Notes: generated by a model not told the origin, from the letters alone. 64,000 bases of DNA from Owenweeksia sp. TMED14 (GCA_949529985.1 CATIRS010000040.1:1-64000); one strand, 5' to 3'; positions 45,157-55,522 are shown, counted from the first letter of the stretch. A program made the numbers and translations.

Positions 45157-47637
45157 ATGAAAAAATACTTATCATTTTCCATAGCAGCCCCCCTGATTTT
45201 TTTTCTGTCTGCTATTATTTATTTCTGGCCTGTAGTATTTGAAAACCAAACTATTGCTCAGGATGACATTCTTATGGGTCTAGCAAAAGGACGTGAAATA
45301 AGAGAATTCAGAATTGACCACGGGACTGAACCTTTATGGACAAATTCTATGTTTTCAGGAATGCCCACATTTCAAATTGCCACTAATTATCCAAATAATT
45401 GGTTATCCTATGTTCAAAAAGGGTTGAATAAAATTCTTATTGAAAAATCTGGAATCTACATCATCATATCATTGATGCTAGGATTCTTTGCCCTTTTAAG
45501 AAGCCAAAAAGTAAGACCATCAATAGCAATAATTGGGGCACTTGCATTTGGCTTCTCAGCTTTTTTTATTATTTCATTGGCAGCTGGACACAATGCAAAA
45601 ATACGCACAGCAGTATACATAGCTCCCTTACTAATGGGAGTTTTACTAACGCTAAAAGGCCGCATGTGGCTTGGATTTGCATTAACAGCACTTTTTACGG
45701 GTTTGAGTATCCACGCGAATCATTTTCAAATCACGTATTATACAGCTTTACCAATTTTTACCCTAGTCATCTCATTTGGTATACATGCTTTTCAAAATAA
45801 TGAACTTAACTCCTGGTTCAAACGAAGCTTAGTACTCATCTGTGCTGCCTTTCTCGGCATAGGTCCGAATTTTGGAAATTTATGGTCTTCATATGCCTAC
45901 ACCCAAGAGTCAATGAGGGGAGGTCACTCTGCTTTATTTAAAGAATTAGAAGATAATAATTCTGGAGGTTTAGATTTTGACTATGCTATGAGCTGGTCTT
46001 ATGGCATAGGTGAAACAATAAATTTAGTAATTCCAAATGCTACCGGTGGAGGAGCAAAACAGAATTATGAAAACTCTCAAATCGTCGATGTATTGACTGA
46101 TAACTTTTCACAAAAAATGTCTAAAGCTCAAGCAAAGAAAGTAGCTAATCAGTATGCAGGAAGTGTACTTTACTTTGGAGATCAATCTTTAGTCAATGGT
46201 GGATATTATATAGGAGCTATAGTTTTTTTATTATTTATTATTGGATTATTTCTAGTCCGAGGCCCTCTCTTATGGGGAAGCTTAGCCGCATTAATTGTAA
46301 CATTCATTCTTGCATGGGGTAAGCACGCAGAAAGCATTAACACTCTAATTTTTGAGTATTTACCATTATATAATAAATTTCGGGTTCCGAGTATGGCTCT
46401 GGTAATTGCATTTGTAATTATTCCACTAATCGGATTCAAAGGATTAGATATTTTATTGAATCAATCTAAAGAGAAATCTTTAAAAATACTTTTGCAGTCT
46501 ACAATTATAACGGGAGGTTTCTCTTTAGCCATATGGCTCCTTGGCCCAACATTAATGGGGCTAACCGGGCCAAACGATGCTGCTCTCGCAAATCAAGGAT
46601 TCCCAATGGATATAATCCTTAATGATCGCAAATCTCTTTTACAAAGCTCATCATTGCAGACATTACTTTTTATTTTACTCGCAGCAGGGACTATTTGGCT
46701 CTTCATATTGAACAAGATAAAAGTTGGAGTTCTTGCTGCAGCACTTGGAGTATTAATTATTGTTGATTTGTGGAAGTTCGACAAAGATCAACTTGGTAGT
46801 GATGATTTAATTACATCTAAAAAGTTAGATCAACGGCAAAAACCAAGCGCAACAGATCTTTTTATACTCAAAGATAAAGACCCCCATTATAGAGTTTTAA
46901 ATACTACTGTAAACCTTACTTCTGACGCATATACATCTGCTTACCATAAATCCATAGGTGGATATCATGGTGCAAAATTAGCCCGCTACCAAGACCTAAT
47001 AGATAATCAAATGAGTAAGGGAAATATGGCGGTTTTTAGTATGCTAAATGCTAAATGGTTTATAGTTTCCAATGGAGAGTCAAATACAACAGCTCAACCA
47101 AACGCAAATGCTTGCGGACACGCATGGTTTCCAAAAGAGATTAAGTTGGTCGATAGTCCAAATGATGCAATGACTGCTTTGAGTGATTTTAACCCTCTCG
47201 AAACTGCCATATTTGAATCTGATTTTATTGTCGAAGATGATGCTGAAATTTGGACAAAATTACTAAGTTCAAAGAATGACAGTTTAAATAAACCATCTAT
47301 CAATCTAAAAAATTACACTCCAAATAAAATGATTTATTCTGTTTCAGATTTAACCAAAAACCAACTTGCAGTATTCTCCGAAATATATTACTCAGCACCT
47401 TATCAAGAATGGACAGCTACAGCTGACGGAAAACCACTGGATATAATGAGAACAAATTATATTTTAAGGGCTGCTGTTATTCCTGCCAACACTAAAGAAA
47501 TAATTTTCACGTTTAATCCAATTACATACGAAATAGGAGAAAAAGTCAACCTTGGATTCAGCATCTTACTGTTTACATTTTTAGGTTTTGCCGGATTTTC
47601 TGAGTATCGCTTATTTAATTTGAAAAAAAAAGAGTAG
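45157..47637 (+). CDS. YfhO-family multi-pass membrane protein
   Basis: An 826-residue protein with about 12 helices in the first 540 residues and a globular C-terminal part ending in one more helix. It fits the YfhO family (GT-C-like fold; in Firmicutes linked to lipoteichoic acid glycosylation). NSMFSGMPTFQIATNYP and LAAGHNAKIRTAVYIAP are the conserved early loops. Role in this species is unproven. It is followed 7 bases later by a glycosyltransferase gene. Confidence 0.83.
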   Translation: MKKYLSFSIAAPLIFFLSAIIYFWPVVFENQTIAQDDILMGLAKGREIREFRIDHGTEPLWTNSMFSGMPTFQIATNYPNNWLSYVQKGLNKILIEKSGIYIIISLMLGFFALLRSQKVRPSIAIIGALAFGFSAFFIISLAAGHNAKIRTAVYIAPLLMGVLLTLKGRMWLGFALTALFTGLSIHANHFQITYYTALPIFTLVISFGIHAFQNNELNSWFKRSLVLICAAFLGIGPNFGNLWSSYAYTQESMRGGHSALFKELEDNNSGGLDFDYAMSWSYGIGETINLVIPNATGGGAKQNYENSQIVDVLTDNFSQKMSKAQAKKVANQYAGSVLYFGDQSLVNGGYYIGAIVFLLFIIGLFLVRGPLLWGSLAALIVTFILAWGKHAESINTLIFEYLPLYNKFRVPSMALVIAFVIIPLIGFKGLDILLNQSKEKSLKILLQSTIITGGFSLAIWLLGPTLMGLTGPNDAALANQGFPMDIILNDRKSLLQSSSLQTLLFILLAAGTIWLFILNKIKVGVLAAALGVLIIVDLWKFDKDQLGSDDLITSKKLDQRQKPSATDLFILKDKDPHYRVLNTTVNLTSDAYTSAYHKSIGGYHGAKLARYQDLIDNQMSKGNMAVFSMLNAKWFIVSNGESNTTAQPNANACGHAWFPKEIKLVDSPNDAMTALSDFNPLETAIFESDFIVEDDAEIWTKLLSSKNDSLNKPSINLKNYTPNKMIYSVSDLTKNQLAVFSEIYYSAPYQEWTATADGKPLDIMRTNYILRAAVIPANTKEIIFTFNPITYEIGEKVNLGFSILLFTFLGFAGFSEYRLFNLKKKE

Positions 47638-47644
47638 AAAATTC

Positions 47645-48940
47645 ATGAGGTTACTCGTAATAACATACTACTGGCCTCCCGCTGGAGGTCCCGGAGTTCA
47701 GCGCTGGTTAAAAACGAGTAAAGAATTGAAAAAAAAAGGTGTCGATGTAGAAATACTTACGTTAGATGAAAACTCTGCAACCTACCCACTAAAAGATGTT
47801 AGTCTCGTTTTAGAAACTGAGAATATTACTGTTCACAAAACAAAATCAATAAATTGGTTTCATAGTTACCAAAATATTACTCGAAGGAAAGAAGTTCCAT
47901 TTAGTGGATTTGCAAATCAAGCTGGAAAACCTGGACCATTACAAAAAATTTCAAGATTTATTAGAGGTAATTTTTTTTTACCCGACCCAAGAAAAGGATG
48001 GAATAGATTCGCTGTAAAAGAGGCCATTATTCTTCATGCTAAAAAACCCTATGACGCCATAATAACAACTGGCCCCCCGCATTCTACTCATCTCATAGGT
48101 AAAGCTTTAAAACGAAGAATAAATTGTCTTTGGTTCGCTGACTTTAGAGATCCCTGGACTGATATTTATTATTATAGACAATTCTACCCTACATTTCTTG
48201 CAAGACATTATGATAATCATTTAGAACGAAGTGTTCTGAGAAAATCTGATATGATAATTACTGTCAGTAATGACTTAAAAAGAATTCTAAACAATAAAGT
48301 ACCTGAAGTCCCAAAAGATAAGTTTCTTGAAATACCAAATGGTTACGATCCAGAAGATTTTTCAAAAACAAAAACAACATCTAGAAATGAGACTTTTACA
48401 TTAGTTTATGCGGGAACTTTAACCCTAGATTATCCTGTTGAGAGTCTTTACTCTTCTTTGAAGATAATTTTAAACAAAAGTTCCAATAGCCTATCTCTTA
48501 AAATTGCTGGAAGACCAGCAGAAGAATGTGTGAAATATCTTTACGAGCTATCAAATAGATACTCCAATTTTCAATTTGAATCTCTCGGATATATTTCTCA
48601 TCAAAAATCAGTAAAATTAATGGAGTCTTCTGATATGTTACTTCTACTCATACCTGATCTTCCTAATAATAAAGGAATACTTACAGGAAAAATTTTTGAA
48701 TATATAGGAAGTGGAAGACCTATATGGGGATTTGGCCCGAAAGACGGCGATGCCCAAGATATATTACAAGAATGTAAAGCTGGGGAACTCCATGATCTTC
48801 CAAAATCGGCGGCATTTGCGCTTGAAAATCATATGAATAAAGCTGTCGAAGGGGCATCGAAAATTCAACGTAAAAAATATACCCGAGAAGGTTTAGCTCA
48901 AAAATTACTCAATCAACTATTAGAAAAAATAGATCATTGA
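47645..48940 (+). CDS. glycosyltransferase, GT4-like
   Basis: A 431-residue GT-B enzyme. The start MRLLVITYYWPPAGGPGVQR is a hallmark of a Bacteroidota group of glycosyltransferases. DFRDPWTDIYYY, ITVSNDLKR, IPNGYDPEDF and TGKIFEYIGSGRPIWGFG follow. It is co-transcribed with the YfhO-like gene, and its stop lies 9 bases from the convergent carB stop. Confidence 0.88.
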   Translation: MRLLVITYYWPPAGGPGVQRWLKTSKELKKKGVDVEILTLDENSATYPLKDVSLVLETENITVHKTKSINWFHSYQNITRRKEVPFSGFANQAGKPGPLQKISRFIRGNFFLPDPRKGWNRFAVKEAIILHAKKPYDAIITTGPPHSTHLIGKALKRRINCLWFADFRDPWTDIYYYRQFYPTFLARHYDNHLERSVLRKSDMIITVSNDLKRILNNKVPEVPKDKFLEIPNGYDPEDFSKTKTTSRNETFTLVYAGTLTLDYPVESLYSSLKIILNKSSNSLSLKIAGRPAEECVKYLYELSNRYSNFQFESLGYISHQKSVKLMESSDMLLLLIPDLPNNKGILTGKIFEYIGSGRPIWGFGPKDGDAQDILQECKAGELHDLPKSAAFALENHMNKAVEGASKIQRKKYTREGLAQKLLNQLLEKIDH

Positions 48941-48949
48941 ATTACCCCC

Positions 48950-51799
48950 CTATTTAGATAAGTAAAAATTTCGTTCTGAATATAGTTTTCTAAACAATGG
49001 ATCGCGTAAATCGTCAATAAAATAAATAGCCTCCCCCGTAGATTTCATTTGTGGACCTAGGGTTTTATTCACACCGGGGAATTTATTAAAACTAAATACT
49101 GGAACTTTAATAGCCCATCCATCTAATTTTGGTGAAAAATCGAAATCTTTAACTTTATTTTCTCCAAGCATAACTTTTACCGCAGCGTTAACATAAGATT
49201 CCTTATAAGCCTTGCAAATAAAAGGAACCGTCCTGGACGCTCTTGGGTTTGCCTCAATTATGAAGACTTTTTCATCTTTGATTGCAAATTGAATATTAAT
49301 CAAGCCTATTGTACCAAGCCCTTTTGCAATAGTCCTTGTATGATCAATGATCTGCTGAATAACTAACTGGCCTAAATTAAAGGGAGGCAGTGTGGCATTA
49401 GAATCACCTGAATGTACACCGCAAGGCTCAATATGCTCCATTATTCCTATGATATAAACATCCTCTCCATCGCAAATAGCATCTGCCTCAGCTTCAATAG
49501 CTCCATCTAAATAATGATCTAATAAAACTCTATTTCCTGGGAAGTCTTTAAATAATTCTATGACATGAGTTTCTAATTCATCATCATTAATAACGATTTT
49601 CATTCCCTGACCTCCAAGAACATAAGAGGGTCTTACTAAAATTGGATAGCCCAGTTCAGAAGCAACTTTGCGAGCCTCATCAGCATGAGTAATTACATCA
49701 AAATCTGGATAAGGAATATCATATTCTTTTAGCTTAAGTGAAAACCTACCACGATCTTCTGCAAGATCTAGACTCTCATAACTAGTGCCTAAAATAGGGA
49801 TTCCGAATCGCTCAAGTTTTTCTGCAAGTTTTAGAGCAGTTTGGCCACCTAATTGTACAATCACTCCTTTAGGCTTTTCTAATCTAATGATATCATAAAT
49901 ATGTTCCCAAAAAACTGGTTCAAAGTATAATTTATCAGCAGTATCAAAATCAGTGGAAACAGTCTCTGGATTACAATTAATCATTATTGTTTCGTAATTG
50001 CATTCTTTTGCAGCTAAAACACCATGGACACAAGAATAATCAAACTCGATCCCTTGACCAATTCTATTGGGGCCACTTCCTAGAATAATGACTTTTTCAC
50101 GGTCACTTACAATTACCTCATTTTCTGAAAAAACTTCTCCATTGGTGTTCTCTATTGGAAATTCAAATGTGCTATAATAATATGGAGTCTTAGCCTCAAA
50201 CTCTGCAGCACAAGTATCCACTAATTTCCATACTCGCTCAATACCTAGATCAATTCGTTTGGCATGTATTTCTGACTCCAAACATCTGGTCATATGAGCA
50301 ATTTGCCTATCCGCAAACCCCTTCATTTTTGCATCTAGTAATAGCTCAAACGAAAGGCTATTAATGGTTTGATTCTCCAATTGCAATTGTGTTTGAACTA
50401 AATTTTCAAATTGTCTTAAAAACCAAACATCAATTTTTGTTAAATCATGAATCTTCCTCACGGGAATACCAATTTGAATGGCATCGTAAATAACAAAAAC
50501 TCTATCCCAAGAAGCATGCTCCAATTTTTCTAGAATCAAGGATTGATCTCGTAAACCTTTACCATCAGCTCCAAGTCCGTTTCGACGTATTTCCAATGAC
50601 TGTACGGCTTTATGGAGCGCTTCCTTAAAACTTCTACCAATACCCATAACTTCTCCAACGGACTTCATTTGGAGTCCTAATCGACGATCAGCACCTTCAA
50701 ATTTATCAAAGTTCCATCGTGGGATTTTTACTATAACATAATCTAAAGTGGGCTCAAAATATGCTGTTGTAGTTTTAGTGATTTGGTTATTAAGTTCATC
50801 TAGGGTATAGCCGATGGCCAATTTTGCGGCAACTTTAGCAATTGGATATCCAGTTGCCTTGGATGCTAAAGCCGATGACCTTGAAACTCTAGGATTAATT
50901 TCGATAGCTACAATTTTCTCTTCTTCATCTGGAGAGACTGCAAATTGAACATTACACCCACCTGCAAATGTGCCAATTGATCGCATCATATGAATGGCCA
51001 TATCACGCATGCGTTGGTATGCTGTGTCGCTTAGAGTCATTGCCGGAGCTACGGTTATTGAGTCGCCAGTATGTATCCCCATTGGGTCCATATTTTCAAT
51101 AGAACATATTATAATGACATTATCATTTTTATCACGAAGTAGCTCGAGTTCAAACTCTTTCCAACCAAGTAAAGCCTTATCAATTATTACCTCGTGTATC
51201 GGACTTGCCTCAAGACCACGTTGAAGAGCATCCTCAAACTCTTCTTTAGTCCAAACAAACGATGCTCCACTTCCGCCAAGAGTAAAAGATGCTCTTACAC
51301 ACAAGGGGAAACCAAATTCTTGAGCTATTTCTTTACCTTTAAGGTAACTAGTAGCAATTTTTGCTGGAGCCATCGGAACATCAATTTTCGTCATCAATTG
51401 CTTAAACTTCTCTCTGTCTTCTGTGATGTTTATGGCATCAATATCTACACCGATAATATCGACATTGTATTCTTCCCAAAGACCCTGATCTTCAGCCTCA
51501 ATACAAAGATTTAACGCAGTTTGCCCACCCATAGTCGGAAGCACTGCATCAATTTTTCGTTCTTTTAATATTTTTCTTATTGAATCAACATCTAAAGGAA
51601 GAAGGTAAACATGATCAGCAACGACTTCATCCGTCATTATTGTTGCAGGGTTAGAGTTTATAAGGGAAATCTCTATTCCTTCTTCTCTTAACGATCGAGA
51701 CGCTTGGGACCCTGCATAATCGAATTCACAGGCTTGACCAATAACTATTGGACCACTTCCGATAATTAATATTGATTTAATTTTAGTTCTTTTGGACAT
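48950..51799 (-). CDS. carB: carbamoyl-phosphate synthase large subunit (short form)
   Basis: A 949-residue enzyme making carbamoyl phosphate for pyrimidines and arginine. Both ATP-grasp halves are present: the first starts ILIIGSGPIVIGQACEFDYAG and the second, at about 570, VIILGSGPNRIGQGIEFDYS. The chain ends FRKLYSERNFYLSK, so the C-terminal MGS-like allosteric domain of E. coli CarB (1073 residues) is missing, which is usual in Flavobacteria. carA is not adjacent. No exact -7 box is seen upstream; TAAATTTC at 51803-51810 is a weak candidate. Confidence 0.96.
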   Translation of the reverse strand: MSKRTKIKSILIIGSGPIVIGQACEFDYAGSQASRSLREEGIEISLINSNPATIMTDEVVADHVYLLPLDVDSIRKILKERKIDAVLPTMGGQTALNLCIEAEDQGLWEEYNVDIIGVDIDAINITEDREKFKQLMTKIDVPMAPAKIATSYLKGKEIAQEFGFPLCVRASFTLGGSGASFVWTKEEFEDALQRGLEASPIHEVIIDKALLGWKEFELELLRDKNDNVIIICSIENMDPMGIHTGDSITVAPAMTLSDTAYQRMRDMAIHMMRSIGTFAGGCNVQFAVSPDEEEKIVAIEINPRVSRSSALASKATGYPIAKVAAKLAIGYTLDELNNQITKTTTAYFEPTLDYVIVKIPRWNFDKFEGADRRLGLQMKSVGEVMGIGRSFKEALHKAVQSLEIRRNGLGADGKGLRDQSLILEKLEHASWDRVFVIYDAIQIGIPVRKIHDLTKIDVWFLRQFENLVQTQLQLENQTINSLSFELLLDAKMKGFADRQIAHMTRCLESEIHAKRIDLGIERVWKLVDTCAAEFEAKTPYYYSTFEFPIENTNGEVFSENEVIVSDREKVIILGSGPNRIGQGIEFDYSCVHGVLAAKECNYETIMINCNPETVSTDFDTADKLYFEPVFWEHIYDIIRLEKPKGVIVQLGGQTALKLAEKLERFGIPILGTSYESLDLAEDRGRFSLKLKEYDIPYPDFDVITHADEARKVASELGYPILVRPSYVLGGQGMKIVINDDELETHVIELFKDFPGNRVLLDHYLDGAIEAEADAICDGEDVYIIGIMEHIEPCGVHSGDSNATLPPFNLGQLVIQQIIDHTRTIAKGLGTIGLINIQFAIKDEKVFIIEANPRASRTVPFICKAYKESYVNAAVKVMLGENKVKDFDFSPKLDGWAIKVPVFSFNKFPGVNKTLGPQMKSTGEAIYFIDDLRDPLFRKLYSERNFYLSK

Positions 51800-51846
51800 G
51801 GTGAAATTTATTTAATTCAAAAATCGGAAGAAATTGAAACAAAAAA

Positions 51847-51872
51847 AAAGGTGTTGATAACTCAACACCTTT
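51847..51872 (-). terminator. intrinsic terminator of rpmH
   Basis: The stem AGGTGTTGA/TCAACACCT has a 4-base loop and on the minus strand is followed by nine T. It lies 23 bases after the rpmH stop and 48 bases before carB starts, so carB probably has its own promoter. Confidence 0.92.
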
Positions 51873-51895
51873 AAAATATCTTCTAAATAAACACA

Positions 51896-52054
51896 TTAAC
51901 CTTTATGATTACTCTCATCTGATACGCTCAAACTTTTCCGACCCTTCACTCTCCGAAGGGCAAGAACACGACGTCCGTTTGCAGATGCCATTCGCTCACG
52001 GAATCCATGTTTATTTTTGCGTTTACGTTTGGAAGGTTGGTATGTGCGTTTCAT
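51896..52054 (-). CDS. rpmH: 50S ribosomal protein L34
   Basis: A 52-residue very basic protein of the large subunit. [20 protein letters not shown] is the universal L34 start, so the ATG at 52054 is correct; the frame is open for 18 more codons upstream. A promoter box lies at 52077-52084. dnaA and rnpA are not beside it here. Confidence 0.96.
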   Translation of the reverse strand: MKRTYQPSKRKRKNKHGFRERMASANGRRVLALRRVKGRKSLSVSDESNHKG

Positions 52055-52076
52055 GTAAATTGTCTTATTCGGGCGG

Positions 52077-52084
52077 CAAATATA
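52077..52084 (-). promoter_or_regulatory. -7 box of rpmH
   Basis: The minus strand reads TATATTTG, an exact match, 22 bases before the rpmH ATG. Confidence 0.5.
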
Positions 52085-52113
52085 TTTCAATTTTCTGGAC
52101 TTCCACATATAGA

Positions 52114-52121
52114 TATCTTTG
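52114..52121 (+). promoter_or_regulatory. -7 box of the dehydrogenase-oxygenase-ABC operon
   Basis: Reads TATCTTTG, then AAAT, then the ATG at 52126. Transcription from it would start at about the start codon, so the mRNA would be leaderless. Confidence 0.5.
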
Positions 52122-52125
52122 AAAT

Positions 52126-52908
52126 ATGAAGGAAGTAGTTTGGATTACAGGAGCATCATCAGGAATTGGAGCTGCATTAGTGCGTAGATACTGCGATTCA
52201 GGGCATTTAGTGATAGCAACTTCCAGATCAAAAGTAGCTCTAGAAAAAGTTATTTTATCTTGCGCAAACCCTTCTAATGTGACAATTTCTTTAGCAGATC
52301 TTCAAAAACTAGATGAATTACACCAATTAGTATCTTCAGTTTGGAATATTCATAAAGGAATCGATACTGTAATTTTAAACGCCGGAATTGGACAATGGGG
52401 AAATGTAAGGGAGACTAAAATTGAAGTTGAACGTGAAATTTTTGAATTAAATTATTGGTCACCAATTCAAACGATTAAGTCTATTCTTCCCAAAATGGAA
52501 AAAGTAGGTTTCGGGAAAATCATCTGTATTGGTAGTATTGCAAGTCAATTTGGTCAAAGAAATTTAGCTGCTTACTCTGCTAGCAAGTCAGCTTTATCTA
52601 TTTATATAGAATCCTTAAAAGAAGAACTATTTGACTCTCCAATAAAAGTTCAACTTATAAGTCCCGGAAATATTAAGACAAATATTATGCACTCCGCACT
52701 CACGAAAAATGGAACCAAACTTAAGAAATCGTTAAGAGCGCAAGAACGCGGAATGGAACCGGATATTTTAGCAAAAAAAATATATAATTTCAGTAAAAAA
52801 AGACGATTTCACGGAATTTTTACAGGAATTGAAGGTTTAGCGCTTCCTTTGCACCGATTTTTACCAAGTTTTTTTTATTTTCTATTACGTCGAAAATATG
52901 CTGATTAA
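52126..52908 (+). CDS. short-chain dehydrogenase/reductase
   Basis: A 260-residue classical SDR. The cofactor motif TGASSGIG is at about 6-13. The catalytic residues are Ser in CIGSIAS and the YSASK motif (Tyr, Lys) near 155. The hydrophobic, basic C-terminus ([16 protein letters not shown]) suggests membrane association, as in DHRS7-like enzymes. Substrate unknown. Its end overlaps the next gene by 11 bases. Confidence 0.88.
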   Translation: MKEVVWITGASSGIGAALVRRYCDSGHLVIATSRSKVALEKVILSCANPSNVTISLADLQKLDELHQLVSSVWNIHKGIDTVILNAGIGQWGNVRETKIEVEREIFELNYWSPIQTIKSILPKMEKVGFGKIICIGSIASQFGQRNLAAYSASKSALSIYIESLKEELFDSPIKVQLISPGNIKTNIMHSALTKNGTKLKKSLRAQERGMEPDILAKKIYNFSKKRRFHGIFTGIEGLALPLHRFLPSFFYFLLRRKYAD

Positions 52909-53701
52909 CCCAATACACATAGAAGCACTTTCAAAAATAAAAAGTGACTTTGCTAATAAATCTCCATGCAAATTTATTATTCTTGACGAATTTCTAGCAG
53001 CTAAAGTCGCAGATAAATTATATTTAAATTTCCCTTCTATTGATTCACTCAAGGTCAAAAGAAAAAGTTTAAATGAAAATAAGGTAGAAGATTATCATTT
53101 TGAGCGTTGGCACCCAGTTTTCAGCGAGATACGTGATATGATTCAATCAAATAGCTTCCTTGATTTAATGAGCAAAATCACTGGGATACCGAAGCTAGTA
53201 ACACCCAATAACTCACTAGGATCGGGAATACACCAAGGCGGTGACGGAAGTTTCGTCGATGTTCATATTGATGTGAATTTTGATCCTGAATCTCAAATGT
53301 GGCGTCGTATTAATCTGTTAATATATTTAAACAAGAACTGGAAAAAAGAATATGGCGGCGATTTAGAAATCTGGAGTCCCGATATGTCTAAATGCGAACA
53401 TTCTATAGCACCTCTATTTAATCGTGCTGTAATATTTCTTACAGATGAAAATAGTCCCCATGGGTACGAAGCTATTAAAATTCCAGAGGGTGAGAGCCGA
53501 AAAAGTTTCTATTCATATTTTTATACAGAAATTGGAGAAGGATTTAAATATAGCGATTCAAGGTTTATTCCCCGCCCTAATGATGGAGTGCTGAAAAGTA
53601 TATTAACAAAAGTTAAGGAAACTTTGAAAATACAATCTAAAAGGCTACTTAAAAGTTTCGGAATAAAATCTTTAGACTTTCAAGACAAGAACAAAAATTA
53701 A
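52898..53701 (+). CDS. 2-oxoglutarate/Fe(II)-dependent oxygenase
   Basis: A 267-residue enzyme of the prolyl-4-hydroxylase-like 2OG-Fe(II) superfamily. Iron ligands are visible as His-x-Asp in DVHIDVNFDP and a distal His in SPHGYEA. The 2-oxoglutarate Arg is in ESRKSFYSYFYTE. Between them LLIYLNKNWKKEYGGDLEIW is the typical jelly-roll strand pair. The last 40 residues are basic and lie beyond the fold. The substrate may be a protein side chain, a lipid or a small molecule. The next gene, an ABC exporter, begins after one base. Confidence 0.82.
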   Translation: MLINPIHIEALSKIKSDFANKSPCKFIILDEFLAAKVADKLYLNFPSIDSLKVKRKSLNENKVEDYHFERWHPVFSEIRDMIQSNSFLDLMSKITGIPKLVTPNNSLGSGIHQGGDGSFVDVHIDVNFDPESQMWRRINLLIYLNKNWKKEYGGDLEIWSPDMSKCEHSIAPLFNRAVIFLTDENSPHGYEAIKIPEGESRKSFYSYFYTEIGEGFKYSDSRFIPRPNDGVLKSILTKVKETLKIQSKRLLKSFGIKSLDFQDKNKN

Positions 53702-53702
53702 G

Positions 53703-55487
53703 GTGAATAGACACCGCAAGAATTTAGAAGAAAAAGAAAAAATAACTTGGCTTGCTATAAAAAGTGTAGCCAAGATATATATCTACATAAGACCTTTTCA
53801 AGGAGAATTTTTTTTAGGAATGCTGTTTTTACTTCTATCCTCTGGAACAGCACTTGCTTTCCCAGCTTTTCTTGGTGAGCTGGTTGACGCTTCACAGAAA
53901 GAACCTAAAAAAATTGACATTATCGCAAGTTATTTAGCGTGTTTATTACTACTTCAAGCTGTTTTTAGCTTCGGGAGAATTATCTTTTTTGAAAGAGTCA
54001 CTCAAAAAGCTCTAGCATCTCTAAGACAATCAATGTATAGTCATTTGATAGATTTGCCACTTTCATTTTTTCATAGTAAAAGAGTTGGAGAATTAACAAA
54101 TAGATTACAATCAGACATAGGTGTTTTACAAGAAACTTTTACTAGCTCGTTACCTGAGCTCATCAGGCAATTAGTTATAATTATTGGAGGAATAGGTCTT
54201 CTTGCATACACGTCAATTAAACTTACACTGTTTATGCTTGCCGTTCTTCCTATTATAATACTGTTAGCAATAATATTTGGCAGTAGAATAAGAAAGTATT
54301 CAAAATCTGTACAAGATGCATCTGCTTCAAGTAACATATTGGTAGAACAAAGCCTATCTGCAATTGCTACTGTGAAAGCTTATACAAATGAAAATAGGGA
54401 GCGTGAAAAATATAAAATCGCAACGAAGAAAGTTGCCAGCCTTGCAATTACAGGAGGAATATTAAGGGGTGGATTTGCTAGTTTTTTAATTCTCGGACTA
54501 TTTGGATCACTTGTCGCTGTTGTATGGAAAGGAACTAGCCTCATATCCACCGGAGAGTTAAATCCAGGTCAACTTTTTAGCTTTGTCATTTATTCTGGGT
54601 TTATAGGTGGATCCATGGGCGGTATTGCAGATGTTTATGCTCGTTTACAAAAAGCAATTGGTGCTACTGAGGCTGTTCTAGGTATTCTTGATGAAAAGAT
54701 TGAAGAGAATAGTAAAATTGATTCTAAAATTTCAGCAAAAAAAGTTGATAGTCCATATATTATTTCTTTTAAAAATGTAGATTTCGCATATCCTTCCAGA
54801 CCAGACTTAATGGTTTTGAAAAAGTTTAATCTTGATGTCTCTAATGGGCAACAACTCGCAATTGTAGGTCCAAGCGGATCAGGCAAATCTACAGTCATGC
54901 AATTTCTACTCAGATTTCAAGAAGCAAGACTTGGAGAATTGTTTTTTTATGGTAAAAACGCCTCATTTTATTCAAAAAAGTTCTTGAGAAAAAAAATGGC
55001 CTGGGTTCCACAAGATGTTATTCTCTTTGGCTCGAGCATCAAAGAAAATATTTTATATGGAAATCCTAATGCCTCAGAAGAGGAAATACATTCTGCTGCC
55101 AAAAGATCAAACTCTTTGGAATTTATTAATAAATTTCCAGAAGGACTTCATACAGAGGTCGGAGAAAGAGGTATTCAACTAAGTGGAGGACAAAAACAAA
55201 GAATAGCAATTGCGAGAGCAATGCTTAAAGACCCCGAAATATTACTTCTTGATGAAGCCACTTCATCTTTAGATGCTGAAAGTGAGTCTATAGTTCAAGA
55301 AGCTCTTCAAAGACTTATGAAAAGACGAACAAGCATAATTATTGCTCATAGACTATCTACCGTAAGAAATGCAGATAAAATTGCCTTTATAAGTGATGGA
55401 TGCGTAATAGAGTATGGCAGTCATGAAGAGTTGATGAACATCTCAAGTGGCACCTATAAAAAATTCGTTAAACAGCAGTTGTATTAG
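53703..55487 (+). CDS. ABC exporter, fused permease and ATPase (MsbA/LmrA type)
   Basis: A 594-residue half transporter acting as a dimer. Six membrane helices span about 30-320, then the ATPase with Walker A GPSGSGKSTVMQF, signature LSGGQKQRIAIARAML, Walker B ILLLDEATSSLD and H-loop IIAHRLST. The start is GTG at 53703. The family exports lipids, peptides or drugs. Tight linkage with an SDR and an oxygenase hints at a shared substrate, but that is inference. Confidence 0.88.
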   Translation: MNRHRKNLEEKEKITWLAIKSVAKIYIYIRPFQGEFFLGMLFLLLSSGTALAFPAFLGELVDASQKEPKKIDIIASYLACLLLLQAVFSFGRIIFFERVTQKALASLRQSMYSHLIDLPLSFFHSKRVGELTNRLQSDIGVLQETFTSSLPELIRQLVIIIGGIGLLAYTSIKLTLFMLAVLPIIILLAIIFGSRIRKYSKSVQDASASSNILVEQSLSAIATVKAYTNENREREKYKIATKKVASLAITGGILRGGFASFLILGLFGSLVAVVWKGTSLISTGELNPGQLFSFVIYSGFIGGSMGGIADVYARLQKAIGATEAVLGILDEKIEENSKIDSKISAKKVDSPYIISFKNVDFAYPSRPDLMVLKKFNLDVSNGQQLAIVGPSGSGKSTVMQFLLRFQEARLGELFFYGKNASFYSKKFLRKKMAWVPQDVILFGSSIKENILYGNPNASEEEIHSAAKRSNSLEFINKFPEGLHTEVGERGIQLSGGQKQRIAIARAMLKDPEILLLDEATSSLDAESESIVQEALQRLMKRRTSIIIAHRLSTVRNADKIAFISDGCVIEYGSHEELMNISSGTYKKFVKQQLY

Positions 55488-55511
55488 AAAAGCTCCAAGC
55501 TTTAATATTTG

Positions 55512-55519
55512 TACTTTTG
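55512..55519 (+). promoter_or_regulatory. -7 box of divIC-mutA-mutB-meaB
   Basis: Reads TACTTTTG, an exact TAnnTTTG match, ending three bases before the ATG at 55523. It predicts a leaderless mRNA. Confidence 0.45.
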
Positions 55520-55522
55520 AGA

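Noticed and set aside
51194-51514. 106-codon open frame on the plus strand
   Set aside because: Antisense to the first ATP-grasp half of carB; composition is not protein-like.
48950-51799. Apparent C-terminal truncation of CarB
   Set aside because: The form of about 950 residues without the MGS domain is normal in Flavobacteria, so it is not a broken gene.
52055-52108. 18-codon N-terminal extension of rpmH
   Set aside because: L34 starts universally at MKRTYQP; the extension overlaps the promoter box.
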